DNA of 64,000 nt from Allomuricauda sp. TY007 (GCF_010468565.1 NZ_WUEG01000003.1:124001-188000), one strand, 5' to 3'; positions 9,144-17,527 are shown, numbered from the stretch's first letter. Program-made: numbers and translations. Notes: generated by a model from the sequence alone, not told the origin.

Positions 9144-10517
9144 ATGGTCCGTACTATTTTAGTTGTTGGAGCAGGTAAATCAACCTCATACCTTCTAGAT
9201 TATTTCCTTAAAAAATCAAACGAAGAAAAGATTCATCTCAAGATTGGCGATCTTCATCCAGAAAATATCCCGGATAAATTCACCAAACACCCAAATTGTA
9301 CAGTCTTCCCTTTGGACATATTTAACGAGGAGGATAGAAAAAAGGCTGTTTCCGACGCATCCATTGTTGTGTCCATGCTCCCAGCTCGAATGCACATAAA
9401 TGTTGCCCATGATTGTATTGAATTTGAAAAGCATTTTATTACCGCTTCCTATGTAAGTGATGAACTAAGGGCCCTGGACGAAGAAGTGAAAAAGAGAGGC
9501 CTTGTATTTATGAATGAGATTGGCCTGGACCCTGGAATTGACCACATGAGCGCCATGGAAGTTATTGACCGGATTCGGGATGCCGGTGGTAAAATGTTGT
9601 TATTTGAATCTTTTGCAGGTGGTTTGGTAGCCCCGGAAAGCGATACCAATCTCTGGAACTATAAATTTACCTGGAACCCAAGAAATGTTGTGCTTGCAGG
9701 CCAAGGGGGCGTCGCGAAATTTATCCAGGAAGGCACGTACAAATACATCCCATATCAAAAGCTTTTTAGAAGGACCGAGTTTATGGATATTGAAGGATAC
9801 GGCACCTTTGAGGCTTATGCCAACCGTGATTCCTTAAAGTATCGCGAAGCTTATGGGCTAGAAAATGCTTTGACCCTGTTCCGGGGAACCATGAGGCGAG
9901 TTGGTTTTTCCAAGGCGTGGCAAATGTTCGTGATTCTCGGAATGACGGATGACAGCTATACCATTGAAAATTCCGAAGGAATGTCGTACCGAGAATTCGT
10001 CAATCTATTTTTGCCCTATTCGCCTACCGATTCGGTGGAACTAAAAATGCGGCACTACCTTAAAATTGACCAAGACGATATTATGTGGGGAAAGTTGCTG
10101 GAATTGGATATATTCAATCCTTCCAAGAAGATACCCCTAAAAAATGCCACTCCCGCCCAAATGCTCCAATACATTCTAGAAGATACTTGGACGCTCAAGG
10201 AGGATGAAAAAGACATGATTGTGATGTACCATAAGTTTGGTTATGAATTAAATGGCGAAAAGAAGCAAATTGATGCCAATATGGTAGTAATCGGTGAAAA
10301 CCGGACATACACGGCCATGTCCAAAACCGTAGGGCTTCCCGTAGCCATGGCCACACTACAAATATTGAACGGCAAGATTAAAACCCCGGGAGTACAAATC
10401 CCGATCAACAAAGAAGTGTACAAGCCCATCCTTTCTGAGCTTCAGAAGCAAGGAATCCAGTTTAAAGAATATGAGAAACCCTACTTAGGCTATAACCCGG
10501 ATTCGGTGGCCAGTTAG
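9144..10517 (+). CDS. Saccharopine dehydrogenase family protein
   Basis: A 457-residue enzyme with an N-terminal Rossmann motif (ILVVGAGKSTSYLL, residues 5-18) and a large C-terminal domain, resembling the glutamate-forming saccharopine dehydrogenase (LYS9-like). That reaction splits saccharopine into glutamate and aminoadipate semialdehyde during lysine breakdown. The Lrp/AsnC regulator directly downstream supports a role in amino-acid catabolism. No lysine-ketoglutarate reductase is visible nearby, so the pathway is inference. Confidence 0.82.
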   Translation: MVRTILVVGAGKSTSYLLDYFLKKSNEEKIHLKIGDLHPENIPDKFTKHPNCTVFPLDIFNEEDRKKAVSDASIVVSMLPARMHINVAHDCIEFEKHFITASYVSDELRALDEEVKKRGLVFMNEIGLDPGIDHMSAMEVIDRIRDAGGKMLLFESFAGGLVAPESDTNLWNYKFTWNPRNVVLAGQGGVAKFIQEGTYKYIPYQKLFRRTEFMDIEGYGTFEAYANRDSLKYREAYGLENALTLFRGTMRRVGFSKAWQMFVILGMTDDSYTIENSEGMSYREFVNLFLPYSPTDSVELKMRHYLKIDQDDIMWGKLLELDIFNPSKKIPLKNATPAQMLQYILEDTWTLKEDEKDMIVMYHKFGYELNGEKKQIDANMVVIGENRTYTAMSKTVGLPVAMATLQILNGKIKTPGVQIPINKEVYKPILSELQKQGIQFKEYEKPYLGYNPDSVAS

Positions 10518-10565
10518 TTTTTGTTAGATTTTCAATACCTTTAACTTCAAATTAAAATCATTGTT

Positions 10566-11036
10566 GTGAAAAACAATAACAATTCAGTTAAAATTGACGG
10601 TATTGATAAAAAAATCCTAAGATACCTGATGGAGGATGCGCGTAAACCTATCCTCGAAATTGCCAGAAACATAGGAATTTCAGGTGCTGCCATCCACCAA
10701 AGGTTACGTAAACTGGAAAGTTCCGGTCTTATAGCGGGCTCCAAGTTTGTTATCAATCCAAAGATACTGGGCTACTCCACCATGGCCTATATTGGAATTT
10801 ATCTGGACAAAGCCATGGCAAATCCCAGGGCGGTTAGGCAATTAGAAGAAATTCCAGAAGTTTTGGAATGCCATTACACCACAGGAAATTGGTCCATTCT
10901 TATAAAAGTGCTCTGTAGGGACAACGAACACTTAATGCAGGTGCTCAACAAAAAAATACAACAAATAGAAGGTGTTTCACGTACCGAGACCTTTATTTCC
11001 CTAAACCAGCAAATTGATCGTCAAATACAGATCTGA
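10566..11036 (+). CDS. Lrp/AsnC-family transcriptional regulator
   Basis: A 156-residue feast/famine regulator. The N-terminal winged helix starts at IDKKILRYLMEDARKP and the HTH covers about residues 24-50 (ISGAAIHQRLRKLE). The rest is the RAM ligand-binding domain. The frame starts with GTG at 10566, with no in-frame ATG before the HTH. It lies 48 bases after the saccharopine dehydrogenase gene, which it may regulate. Alanine dehydrogenase 2 kb away, with dyads upstream, is another candidate target. Confidence 0.9.
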   Translation: MKNNNNSVKIDGIDKKILRYLMEDARKPILEIARNIGISGAAIHQRLRKLESSGLIAGSKFVINPKILGYSTMAYIGIYLDKAMANPRAVRQLEEIPEVLECHYTTGNWSILIKVLCRDNEHLMQVLNKKIQQIEGVSRTETFISLNQQIDRQIQI

Positions 11037-11039
11037 TAT

Positions 11040-11070
11040 TTGTATTGAATCTAAATAAACATTACATTTG
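11040..11070 (+). promoter_or_regulatory. Promoter ending five bases before an ATG
   Basis: TTG at 11040-11042 and TACATTTG at 11063-11070 with 20 bases between them form a near-consensus Bacteroidota promoter. The expected transcription start falls at about 11074-11076, on the ATG of the next gene, so the mRNA would have almost no leader. Confidence 0.6.
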
Positions 11071-11075
11071 CCCCC

Positions 11076-11396
11076 ATGAATGTAATATTTCAATCCACAT
11101 ATTACACCTTGTATCAAGCTGCCAACGAACGCTGTTATTATATAGATTTCGGGCAGAAATTGGTTCGCATGTCTTTATGCCAACTACTTTCACTTCGCCA
11201 TAAAGTGAACACTATTGCAATTGAGAACCATTTTGACAGCGATTTGAATGCCCACGGGTTTGAGGTTCTTATGCTATGCAACAAAGAGCATCTTTTTATC
11301 CTCAATACCTTGGAGGTACTGGACCTTAAAAACCTTGTGGATCATGGTTTTGTTGCTATAGGTCTTTCTGCAAAAACTGAAGTACTAAGTCAGTAA
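11076..11396 (+). CDS. Conserved-looking hypothetical protein, 106 aa
   Basis: A 106-residue protein I do not recognise. It has no signal peptide or membrane helix and begins MNVIFQSTYYTLYQ. It holds four cysteines, including C20 and C36, and a mix of predicted strands and helices, so it is probably a small cytoplasmic alpha/beta domain. It is preceded by a good promoter that puts the transcript start on or next to the ATG. It lies between the Lrp regulator and ferritin. Confidence 0.6.
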   Translation: MNVIFQSTYYTLYQAANERCYYIDFGQKLVRMSLCQLLSLRHKVNTIAIENHFDSDLNAHGFEVLMLCNKEHLFILNTLEVLDLKNLVDHGFVAIGLSAKTEVLSQ

Positions 11397-11423
11397 CGCT
11401 ATTATTTTTATCCAGTCTTAGTT

Positions 11424-11450
11424 CTCTTTTAAATAAAGAGTTAACTCTTT
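11424..11450. promoter_or_regulatory. Palindrome pair upstream of ferritin
   Basis: Three alternating arms, CTCTTT (11424-11429), AAAGAG (11435-11440) and CTCTTT (11445-11450), form two overlapping inverted repeats. The second is a perfect 16-base palindrome, AAAGAGTTAACTCTTT (11435-11450). It lies just upstream of a -7-like TAACTTTA (11471-11478) for ferritin. This looks like an operator. It does not match the usual Fur box. Confidence 0.4.
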
Positions 11451-11505
11451 TTAAACAGATAAAATTCTGTAACTTTATAGAACAATTATACTTGAAATTT
11501 ACACC

Positions 11506-12024
11506 ATGAAAGATATAGCAAGACAAAGTATGAGCATTAAAGTGGAATCCATGGATTTGCTCAACGGACAAATAAAAATGGAAGCCCATGCCTCTGCCAC
11601 TTATTTGGCCATGGCCTCTTGGTGCGAACAGAACGGTTTTTTTACCAGCGCCAAGTTTTTCTTTAAACAGGCCGAAGAGGAACGGGAGCATATGATGAAG
11701 ATTTTCAACTTTTTGGTTGATACGGGAGGTAACCCCATTTCACCTGAGGTAACCAATATTAATCATGATTATTCATCTATTACAGATGTTTTTGAATCTA
11801 CCTTGGAACACGAGGTTAAAGTGACAAAATCCATTCACAATATTGTGAAGAAAGCCCGTGAAGCTGGTGATATTGCCACTGAACGTTTCTTGGATTGGTT
11901 TGTAATGGAACAAATTGAAGAAGAGAACACCGTTAGGGATATCTTGGACATGATAGAAGTTACCGGCACAGAAGGTGTAGGTCTCCAAATGATCGATAAC
12001 CAAGTCGCCAATTGGATTGAGTAA
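11506..12024 (+). CDS. ftnA: Ferritin (non-heme)
   Basis: A 172-residue FtnA-type ferritin that oxidises and stores iron in a 24-subunit shell. The four-helix core shows the ferroxidase residues in EAHASATYLAMASWC, the EEEREHMM segment and the later EQIEEE segment. A leader of about 100 bases carries the palindromes at 11424-11450. A terminator at 12044-12070 closes the gene. Confidence 0.92.
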   Translation: MKDIARQSMSIKVESMDLLNGQIKMEAHASATYLAMASWCEQNGFFTSAKFFFKQAEEEREHMMKIFNFLVDTGGNPISPEVTNINHDYSSITDVFESTLEHEVKVTKSIHNIVKKAREAGDIATERFLDWFVMEQIEEENTVRDILDMIEVTGTEGVGLQMIDNQVANWIE

Positions 12025-12043
12025 TCCATCAAATATGAAATAG

Positions 12044-12070
12044 AAAAAGGGGCCGCTTGGCCCCTTTTTT
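12044..12070 (+). terminator. Terminator after ferritin
   Basis: An 11-bp stem (AAAAAGGGGCC pairing with GGCCCCTTTTT) with a GCTT loop and a T tract. It can also act for the minus-strand Zn peptidase gene. Confidence 0.85.
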
Positions 12071-12093
12071 ATTGAATAGCTTTACAACTATCC

Positions 12094-12795
12094 TTAATCT
12101 CTTCCCCCGAACACCTGAACAGCCCAGTACATCAAAGACGCTAGCGCACCTAAAGCAGCAACCACATAAGTCCTTGCAGCCCATTTCAGGGCATCTTCTG
12201 CACCTGAATATTCTTCTTGGCTTACCATATTCTTCTGCTTTAACCAAACCAATGCCCTTTTGCTGGCATCGTACTCCACGGGCAGGGTTATAAAACTGAA
12301 CAAGGTCGCGAAGCCCATCATAATAAGACCAGCTACCGCGATATAAAAACCGATACCGCCGGCGACACCTGTTGCAGCCATCAACATAATACCTCCAAAA
12401 ACCACCCAAGTGGACATTCCAGAGGTAACACTTACCATAGGAACCAATTTGGAACGCATGGTCAACCATTCATACGCTTGTGCGTGTTGCACCGCATGTC
12501 CGCATTCGTGTGCAGCCACCGCAGCGGCAGAAGCATTGCGCTGATTGTAGACGCCTTCACTAAGGTTGACCGTTTTGTTTTTAGGGTTGTAGTGGTCCGT
12601 AAGCATACCGGGAGTGGAAATTACCTTTACATCTCGGATTCCGTGATCATCAAGCATTTTCTGGGCAATTTCTGCCCCGCTCATGCCATTTCGTAAATGA
12701 ACCTTTGAATATTTTTTGAACTTGCTCTTCAAGCGGCTGCTCACCAACCAGCTGACCAGGGCAATTCCACCGATCAATATATAATATGTCATCAT
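12094..12795 (-). CDS. YugP-like membrane zinc metallopeptidase
   Basis: A 233-residue member of the YugP-type neutral zinc peptidase family. It starts with a transmembrane helix, carries HECGH (in AAVAAHECGHAVQHA, about residues 91-105), and has a cluster of hydrophobic helices in the second half. The HExxH-like motif reads HECGH with a conserved downstream His. The substrate is unknown; it is probably an inner membrane protein facing the cytoplasm or envelope. Confidence 0.85.
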   Translation of the reverse strand: MMTYYILIGGIALVSWLVSSRLKSKFKKYSKVHLRNGMSGAEIAQKMLDDHGIRDVKVISTPGMLTDHYNPKNKTVNLSEGVYNQRNASAAAVAAHECGHAVQHAQAYEWLTMRSKLVPMVSVTSGMSTWVVFGGIMLMAATGVAGGIGFYIAVAGLIMMGFATLFSFITLPVEYDASKRALVWLKQKNMVSQEEYSGAEDALKWAARTYVVAALGALASLMYWAVQVFGGRD

Positions 12796-12840
12796 AGTCT
12801 TAAATCTTTTATATCAGTATAAATATACCATATAAAAGCA

Positions 12841-12868
12841 AAAACCCCGCCAAATTATGGCAGGGCTC
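12841..12868 (-). terminator. Terminator of alanine dehydrogenase
   Basis: On the minus strand CCCTGCC pairs with GGCGGGG around an ATAATTT loop and is followed by TTTTT. It lies just after the ald stop codon. Confidence 0.7.
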
Positions 12869-12892
12869 TTTTACTGTCAAAATGTTAGTTTA

Positions 12893-13993
12893 TTAAGCTA
12901 GTACTGGCTCCAGCTTAAAAGTTTCGGCAATTTCGTTGTAAACGATCTCCCCTTCAACAATATTCAATCCTTTTTCCAAGGATCTATCCAACTTGCAGGC
13001 ACTTCGCCATCCCATATTGGCCAATTTTAGCACATAGGGCAGTGTTACATTCGTCAAGGCAACAGTAGAAGTATAAGGCACTGCCCCTGGCATATTGGCT
13101 ACACAGTAATGGACCACGTCATCTATAATATAAATGGGGTCCTCATGGGTTGTTGGCTTGGTGGTTTCCACGCATCCGCCTTGATCTACCGCTACATCTA
13201 CAATAACGGTTCCTGGATGCATATCCTTGAGCATGTCCCTAGTAATCAAGTTAGGGGCCTTGGCTCCTTTTAAAAGGACACCACCGATAATTAAATCGTT
13301 TGTTTTTATATGTTTTCTGATATTGAACTCGTTCGAAAATCCGGTCACCACATGGCTTGGCATAATGTCGTTCACATATCTGAGACGTTTCATGTTCACA
13401 TCCAAAATGGTTACTTGGGCACCCAATCCTGCTGCCATTTTAGCAGCCTGAATGCCTACGGTTCCAGCCCCAAGGACCAAAACCCGTCCTGGGGACACTC
13501 CGGGCACCCCTCCCAAAAGCACACCTTTGCCTTTTACTGGTTTTTCCAAATATTTGGCTCCCTGCTGAATGGCCATTCTACCCGCAACTTCGGACATTGG
13601 TGTTAATAATGGCAAAGTACCGTCTTCGTCTTCCACGGTTTCATAAGCAATACAAATGGACTTGCTTTTGATCATGGCCCTGGTCAACGCCTCACTGGAA
13701 GCAAAATGAAAATAGGTGAAGACAATTTGTCCTTCTTGAATCAAATTATATTCCTCGGCAATGGGCTCCTTCACCTTAACGATCATGTCGCTCATGGCAT
13801 ATACCTGGCCAATCGTATCCAAAATAGTAGCCCCGGCCTGTTGGTAATCCTGATTAAAAAAACCACTTCCCTCACCTGCGCCGGATTGCACATATACGGT
13901 GTGGTTGTTTTTTACCAATTCAAATACTCCGGCTGGCGTCATGCCTACCCGGCTCTCGTTGTTTTTGATTTCTTTAGGTATACCAACAGTCAT
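12893..13993 (-). CDS. ald: Alanine dehydrogenase
   Basis: A 366-residue NAD-dependent enzyme converting alanine to pyruvate and ammonium. It begins MTVGIPKEIKNNESRVGMTP, carries TYFHFASS with the active-site His near residue 96, the Rossmann motif VLGAGTVGIQAA, and VDVAVDQGGCVETT with the catalytic Asp. The gene is single, with a terminator at 12841-12868. The upstream region to 14190 holds three inverted repeats that may be binding sites for the local Lrp protein or another regulator. Confidence 0.95.
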   Translation of the reverse strand: MTVGIPKEIKNNESRVGMTPAGVFELVKNNHTVYVQSGAGEGSGFFNQDYQQAGATILDTIGQVYAMSDMIVKVKEPIAEEYNLIQEGQIVFTYFHFASSEALTRAMIKSKSICIAYETVEDEDGTLPLLTPMSEVAGRMAIQQGAKYLEKPVKGKGVLLGGVPGVSPGRVLVLGAGTVGIQAAKMAAGLGAQVTILDVNMKRLRYVNDIMPSHVVTGFSNEFNIRKHIKTNDLIIGGVLLKGAKAPNLITRDMLKDMHPGTVIVDVAVDQGGCVETTKPTTHEDPIYIIDDVVHYCVANMPGAVPYTSTVALTNVTLPYVLKLANMGWRSACKLDRSLEKGLNIVEGEIVYNEIAETFKLEPVLA

Positions 13994-14107
13994 AACTATG
14001 GTGTTTTTTGGTTACTGGGGTCAAAGTTGAATAAAAAAATTAGATTAAAACATAAAAATTCGATAAAAAACAGGGGGTAAAGGTCAAAATAAACGTTTTT
14101 TAACATT

Positions 14108-14181
14108 TATACCCCTTAATCTATAGGGGTATATAGGTATAAAACCTATAAATAATTATTATACCCTATAATTTTAGGGGT
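14108..14181. promoter_or_regulatory. Cluster of three dyads between ald and leuS
   Basis: Three inverted repeats occur in about 75 bases: TATACCCCT-N8-AGGGGTATA (14108-14133), TATAGGT-N5-ACCTATA (14132-14150), and an imperfect ACCCTA-N6-TAGGGGT (14163-14181). They lie 115-190 bases upstream of the ald start and downstream of the leuS terminator. An operator array for ald is the likeliest reading. A Lrp-type wrapping site is possible but unproven. Confidence 0.45.
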
Positions 14182-14197
14182 TGAACTTGTTTAAAAT

Positions 14198-14227
14198 AAA
14201 AAAGCATGCCGGTCGGCATGCTTTTTT
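14198..14227 (-). terminator. Terminator of leuS
   Basis: An 8-bp perfect GC-containing stem (GCATGCCG with CGGCATGC) flanked by six A and six T, symmetric and usable in both directions. It lies about 55 bases after the leuS stop. Confidence 0.85.
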
Positions 14228-14281
14228 AGGGCTATTATATGTTTTTGTTAAAAATTTTCGGCTAATAATCCAGTTTTACGA

Positions 14282-17200
14282 TTAACCTACAATATTCACA
14301 ATCTTTCCGGGCACTACGATTACCTTTTTAGGGGAACGACCCTGTAATTGCTCTTTTGTTTTTTCGTGGGCCATTACAGCGGCCTCGATTTCATCCTTGC
14401 CCATATCCAACGGCAACTCCATCTTGAAGCGCATTTTTCCGTTAAAGGAAATAGGATATTCCTTGCTGCTCTCCACCAAGTACTTTTCCTCAAACTTAGG
14501 GAACGGTGCTTCGGCAATAGAAGCTGCATTACCTAAACGACTCCAAAGCTCTTCAGCAATGTGAGGTGCATAAGGTGATACCAAAATAGCAAGTGGTTCC
14601 AAAATAGCTTTGCTAGTACATTTTTGTGATGTCAACTCGTTGACACAGATCATAAAAGTGGAAACGGAAGTGTTGAACGAGAAGTTCTCGATATCCTCTT
14701 CCACTTTTTTGATGGTCTTGTGCAAAGTTTTCAAGTTTTCGGCGGTGGGTTCCGCTTCGGCTCCGCTCAGCGACCCATCTATGAAAGGGGAATAGAGCTT
14801 CCATAATTTTTTAAGGAAGGAATGTACTCCGGTAATACCTGCCGTATTCCAAGGTTTGGATTGCTCCAAAGGCCCCAAGAACATTTCGTACAAACGAAGG
14901 GAATCCGCCCCGTACTCCTCACAAATGGCATCCGGGTTAACGACATTGTATTTGGATTTGGACATTTTTTCCACTTCACGGCCCACAATGTATTTTCCAT
15001 CTTCTAGTATGAATTCAGCATCTTTATATTCCGGTTGCCATTCTTTAAATGCCTCAACATCCAGTTCATCCGATGCGTTCACCAAAGAAACATCGGCGTG
15101 GATAGGAACAACATTCTTACCATCAATCAAACCTTTCGAGTACAACTTATTGGAATCCAGCTCCCGATACACGAAAGCACTCGTCCCGGTAATCATTCCT
15201 TGATTAATCAGCTTTTGGGCAAATTCATCTTTGGGCACATACCCCATATCAAACATAAACTTCTGCCAAAAACGGGAGTACAACAAGTGGCCCGTAGCGT
15301 GCTCGCTACCTCCGATATATAAGTCCACATCTTGCCAATAGTTGATGGCCTCGGGAGAGAAAATAGCGTCATCGTTCCGTGGATCCATATACCTATTAAA
15401 GTATTGGGAACTTCCCGCCCAACCTGGCATCGTGTTCAATTCCAAAGGAAAAATGGTCTTGTGATCAATCAAATCATTGGAAACGACTTCATTTTTATCG
15501 GTATTCCAGGCCCATTCCGTAGCGTTGCCCAATGGTGGCTCGCCTGTTTCGGTAGGGAGGTATTTTTCAACTTCGGGCAATTGCAAGGGCAAATGCTCCA
15601 CATCGATCATCTGCGGCATGCCATCCACATAATACACGGGGAAGGGTTCTCCCCAATACCGCTGACGGCTAAATACGGCATCACGTAGTCGGTAGTTGAC
15701 TTTGCCTTCGCCGTGCCCGATTCTTTCCAATTCAGCAATGATTTTCTTCATGGCATCTTTATAAGGAAGACCATTCAAAAAGTCGGAATTGGCAATAACC
15801 GTAGTTTCTTTATCGGCAAATGCCTCTTCGGAAACATCGACCCCTTCAAAGATATTTGGAATAGGTATTTGATAGTGTGTTGCAAAGTCATGATCACGCT
15901 GGTCACCACAGGGCACTGCCATAACCGCTCCCGTTCCATAACTGGCCAACACGTAGTCGCCAATCCAGATGGGAATGGGCTCTTTGGTGAACGGATGCTC
16001 TGCATAAGCTCCAGTAAACACCCCCGAAATGGTTTTTACATCGGCCATACGGTCACGCTCGGAACGTTTTGCCGTGGCTTCCACATAAGCATCCACCTCA
16101 GCTTTTTGTTCTGGCGTAGTGATTTTGGCCACCAACTCGTGCTCTGGGGCCAAGGTCATAAAACTAACTCCGAAAATGGTGTCAGGTCGGGTGGTGAAGA
16201 CTTCTATTTGATATGGGTGATTATCCCCTCCCCAGCCCTCCCCTGTGGAGAGGGAGTCTAAAACGTCTTCTATCTTTTTTATGACGTTTTCTAGATTTGA
16301 GATAACCTCTTCATTGGTGAAACGGATAACCGTAAACCCTTTTTTCTGTTCCAATTCCAATGTCCGTTGAGCATCTTTATCCAACTGGTAGTCGTGGATT
16401 TTTCCATCAACTTCAATAATCAGCTTTTTCTCAAGACATATGAAATCAACGATATACTTGTAAACCGGATGCTGCCTTCTAAACTTGACATCAAGATTTT
16501 TTCTTCTCAATGCTTGCCACAATTTGTCCTCGGCAGGCGTTGGGTTCTTTCGCATTTCTTTAGCCCGATCCAACAAAATTCCAATCATTGACGAATCGCC
16601 TGTCAATCTTGCACTGGCTCCCCCTCCGCTGGAGGGGGTTGGGGGGAGGACATTAAAAGTAACCGAAGCCCCAACGGAACGACCAATCCAGTTGGTTTGG
16701 GAATCCTTTAAAGGTTGTGGCCAATCAATTTTGTCCAAACCGTCCAACAAACGCTGGGCATACGCGGTAATGCGCATACTCCATTGCGTCATTTTTTTAC
16801 GAACCACGGGATGACCGCCACGCTCTGAAACACCATTTACAATTTCATCGTTGGCCAAAACGGTTCCCAAGGCAGGACACCAGTTGACTTCGGTATCGGC
16901 CAAATAGGTCAATCTATATTTCAATAGAATTTCTTGCTTTTCCTTATCGGAATAGCCATTCCAAGTTGCTGCATCAAAGCTTGGGGTATCATCATCACAA
17001 GTTGCTTCGACATTGGCATTTCCTTCTTTTTCAAAAATGGAAATCAAACTGGAAATGTTTTCCGCTTTGTCGGATTTCTTGTTGTACCACGCATTGAACA
17101 ATTGGATAAAAATCCATTGTGTCCATTTATAATATTGAGGGTTGGAGGTACGCACTTCGCGGCTCCAATCAAAAGAAAAACCGAGCTGATCTAACTGCTC

Positions 17201-17527
17201 ACGGTATCTGTTGATGTTGTTTTCCGTAGTGATCGCAGGGTGCTGCCCTGTTTGAATCGCATACTGCTCCGCAGGCAACCCAAAGGAATCGTAGCCCATG
17301 GGGTGCAACACATTGAACCCCTTATGCCTTTTGTAACGCGAATAGATGTCCGTGGCAATGTACCCCAGCGGGTGTCCTACGTGCAACCCTGCCCCAGATG
17401 GGTAAGGGAACATCGACAATGCATAAAATTTAGGTTTATCGGAATCGTTGGATGCCTTAAAAGTTTCATTTTCTGCCCAATACTTTTGCCATTTGGCCTC
17501 AATCTCGCGGAAATTGTAATTCATCAT
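14282..17527 (-). CDS. leuS: Leucine--tRNA ligase with an inserted DUF559 domain
   Basis: A 1081-residue LeuS, about 140 residues longer than I expect for Bacteroidota. HIGH motif HVGHP (49-53), editing-domain motifs TTRPDTIFG (445-453) and AVPCGDQRDHDFA with the editing Asp, and KMSKS (854-858) are all present, so the enzyme should be functional. Residues 294-434 are foreign: a DUF559/Vsr-like nuclease domain in frame. The insertion splits FNV from DNHPYQIEVF, in the first loop of the CP1 editing domain; E. coli LeuS has a short loop there. A -7 box and TTG at 17650-17678 give a leader of about 118 bases that contains a dispersed palindrome. Confidence 0.97.
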   Translation of the reverse strand: MMNYNFREIEAKWQKYWAENETFKASNDSDKPKFYALSMFPYPSGAGLHVGHPLGYIATDIYSRYKRHKGFNVLHPMGYDSFGLPAEQYAIQTGQHPAITTENNINRYREQLDQLGFSFDWSREVRTSNPQYYKWTQWIFIQLFNAWYNKKSDKAENISSLISIFEKEGNANVEATCDDDTPSFDAATWNGYSDKEKQEILLKYRLTYLADTEVNWCPALGTVLANDEIVNGVSERGGHPVVRKKMTQWSMRITAYAQRLLDGLDKIDWPQPLKDSQTNWIGRSVGASVTFNVLPPTPSSGGGASARLTGDSSMIGILLDRAKEMRKNPTPAEDKLWQALRRKNLDVKFRRQHPVYKYIVDFICLEKKLIIEVDGKIHDYQLDKDAQRTLELEQKKGFTVIRFTNEEVISNLENVIKKIEDVLDSLSTGEGWGGDNHPYQIEVFTTRPDTIFGVSFMTLAPEHELVAKITTPEQKAEVDAYVEATAKRSERDRMADVKTISGVFTGAYAEHPFTKEPIPIWIGDYVLASYGTGAVMAVPCGDQRDHDFATHYQIPIPNIFEGVDVSEEAFADKETTVIANSDFLNGLPYKDAMKKIIAELERIGHGEGKVNYRLRDAVFSRQRYWGEPFPVYYVDGMPQMIDVEHLPLQLPEVEKYLPTETGEPPLGNATEWAWNTDKNEVVSNDLIDHKTIFPLELNTMPGWAGSSQYFNRYMDPRNDDAIFSPEAINYWQDVDLYIGGSEHATGHLLYSRFWQKFMFDMGYVPKDEFAQKLINQGMITGTSAFVYRELDSNKLYSKGLIDGKNVVPIHADVSLVNASDELDVEAFKEWQPEYKDAEFILEDGKYIVGREVEKMSKSKYNVVNPDAICEEYGADSLRLYEMFLGPLEQSKPWNTAGITGVHSFLKKLWKLYSPFIDGSLSGAEAEPTAENLKTLHKTIKKVEEDIENFSFNTSVSTFMICVNELTSQKCTSKAILEPLAILVSPYAPHIAEELWSRLGNAASIAEAPFPKFEEKYLVESSKEYPISFNGKMRFKMELPLDMGKDEIEAAVMAHEKTKEQLQGRSPKKVIVVPGKIVNIVG
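16226..16256. repeat. Terminal inverted repeat of the leuS cassette (3' side of the gene)
   Basis: A GC-rich end starting CCCTCCCCAGCCCTCCCC and carrying a small internal hairpin (CTCCC, TGTG, GAGAG). It matches the reverse complement of 16620-16648 with few mismatches. It is translated as LSTGEGWGG in leuS. Confidence 0.75.
16620..16648. repeat. Terminal inverted repeat of the leuS cassette (5' side of the gene)
   Basis: The reverse complement begins CTCCCCCCAACCCCCTCC, paralleling the other end. It holds its own hairpin (CCCCCTCC, GCT, GGAGGGGG). It is translated as LPPTPSSGGGA in leuS. Confidence 0.75.

Larger units (their letters stand above)
16226..16648 (-). mobile_element. In-frame DUF559 endonuclease cassette inside leuS
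   Basis: A 423-bp segment (141 codons, LeuS residues 294-434) with no stop in the leuS frame. It encodes RKNPTPAEDKLWQALRR and KFRRQHPVYKYIVDF, then IIEVDGKIHDY. These give D361, E372, D374 and H378, the Vsr/DUF559 PD-(D/E)xK active-site pattern. Both ends are GC-rich and are imperfect inverted copies of each other. Removing it leaves FNV-DNHPYQIEVFTTRPDT, a normal LeuS sequence. It has neither the Cys/Ser start nor the His-Asn end of an intein, so it is probably retained in the protein. Whether it still cuts DNA or moves is unknown. Confidence 0.85.

Noticed and set aside
11424-11450. Fur box upstream of ferritin
   Set aside because: The arms CTCTTT/AAAGAG do not match the GATAATGATAATCATTATC-type consensus.
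15713-16261. Plus-strand frame of 182 codons opposite leuS
   Set aside because: It runs across the CP1 region and the cassette end and has no recognisable domain; leuS on the other strand explains the sequence.
16226-16648. An intein inside LeuS
   Set aside because: The block starts with Leu and ends with Gly-Gly, with no Cys/Ser at the first position, no His-Asn end and no splicing motifs. The domain is DUF559/Vsr-like rather than a Hint fold.
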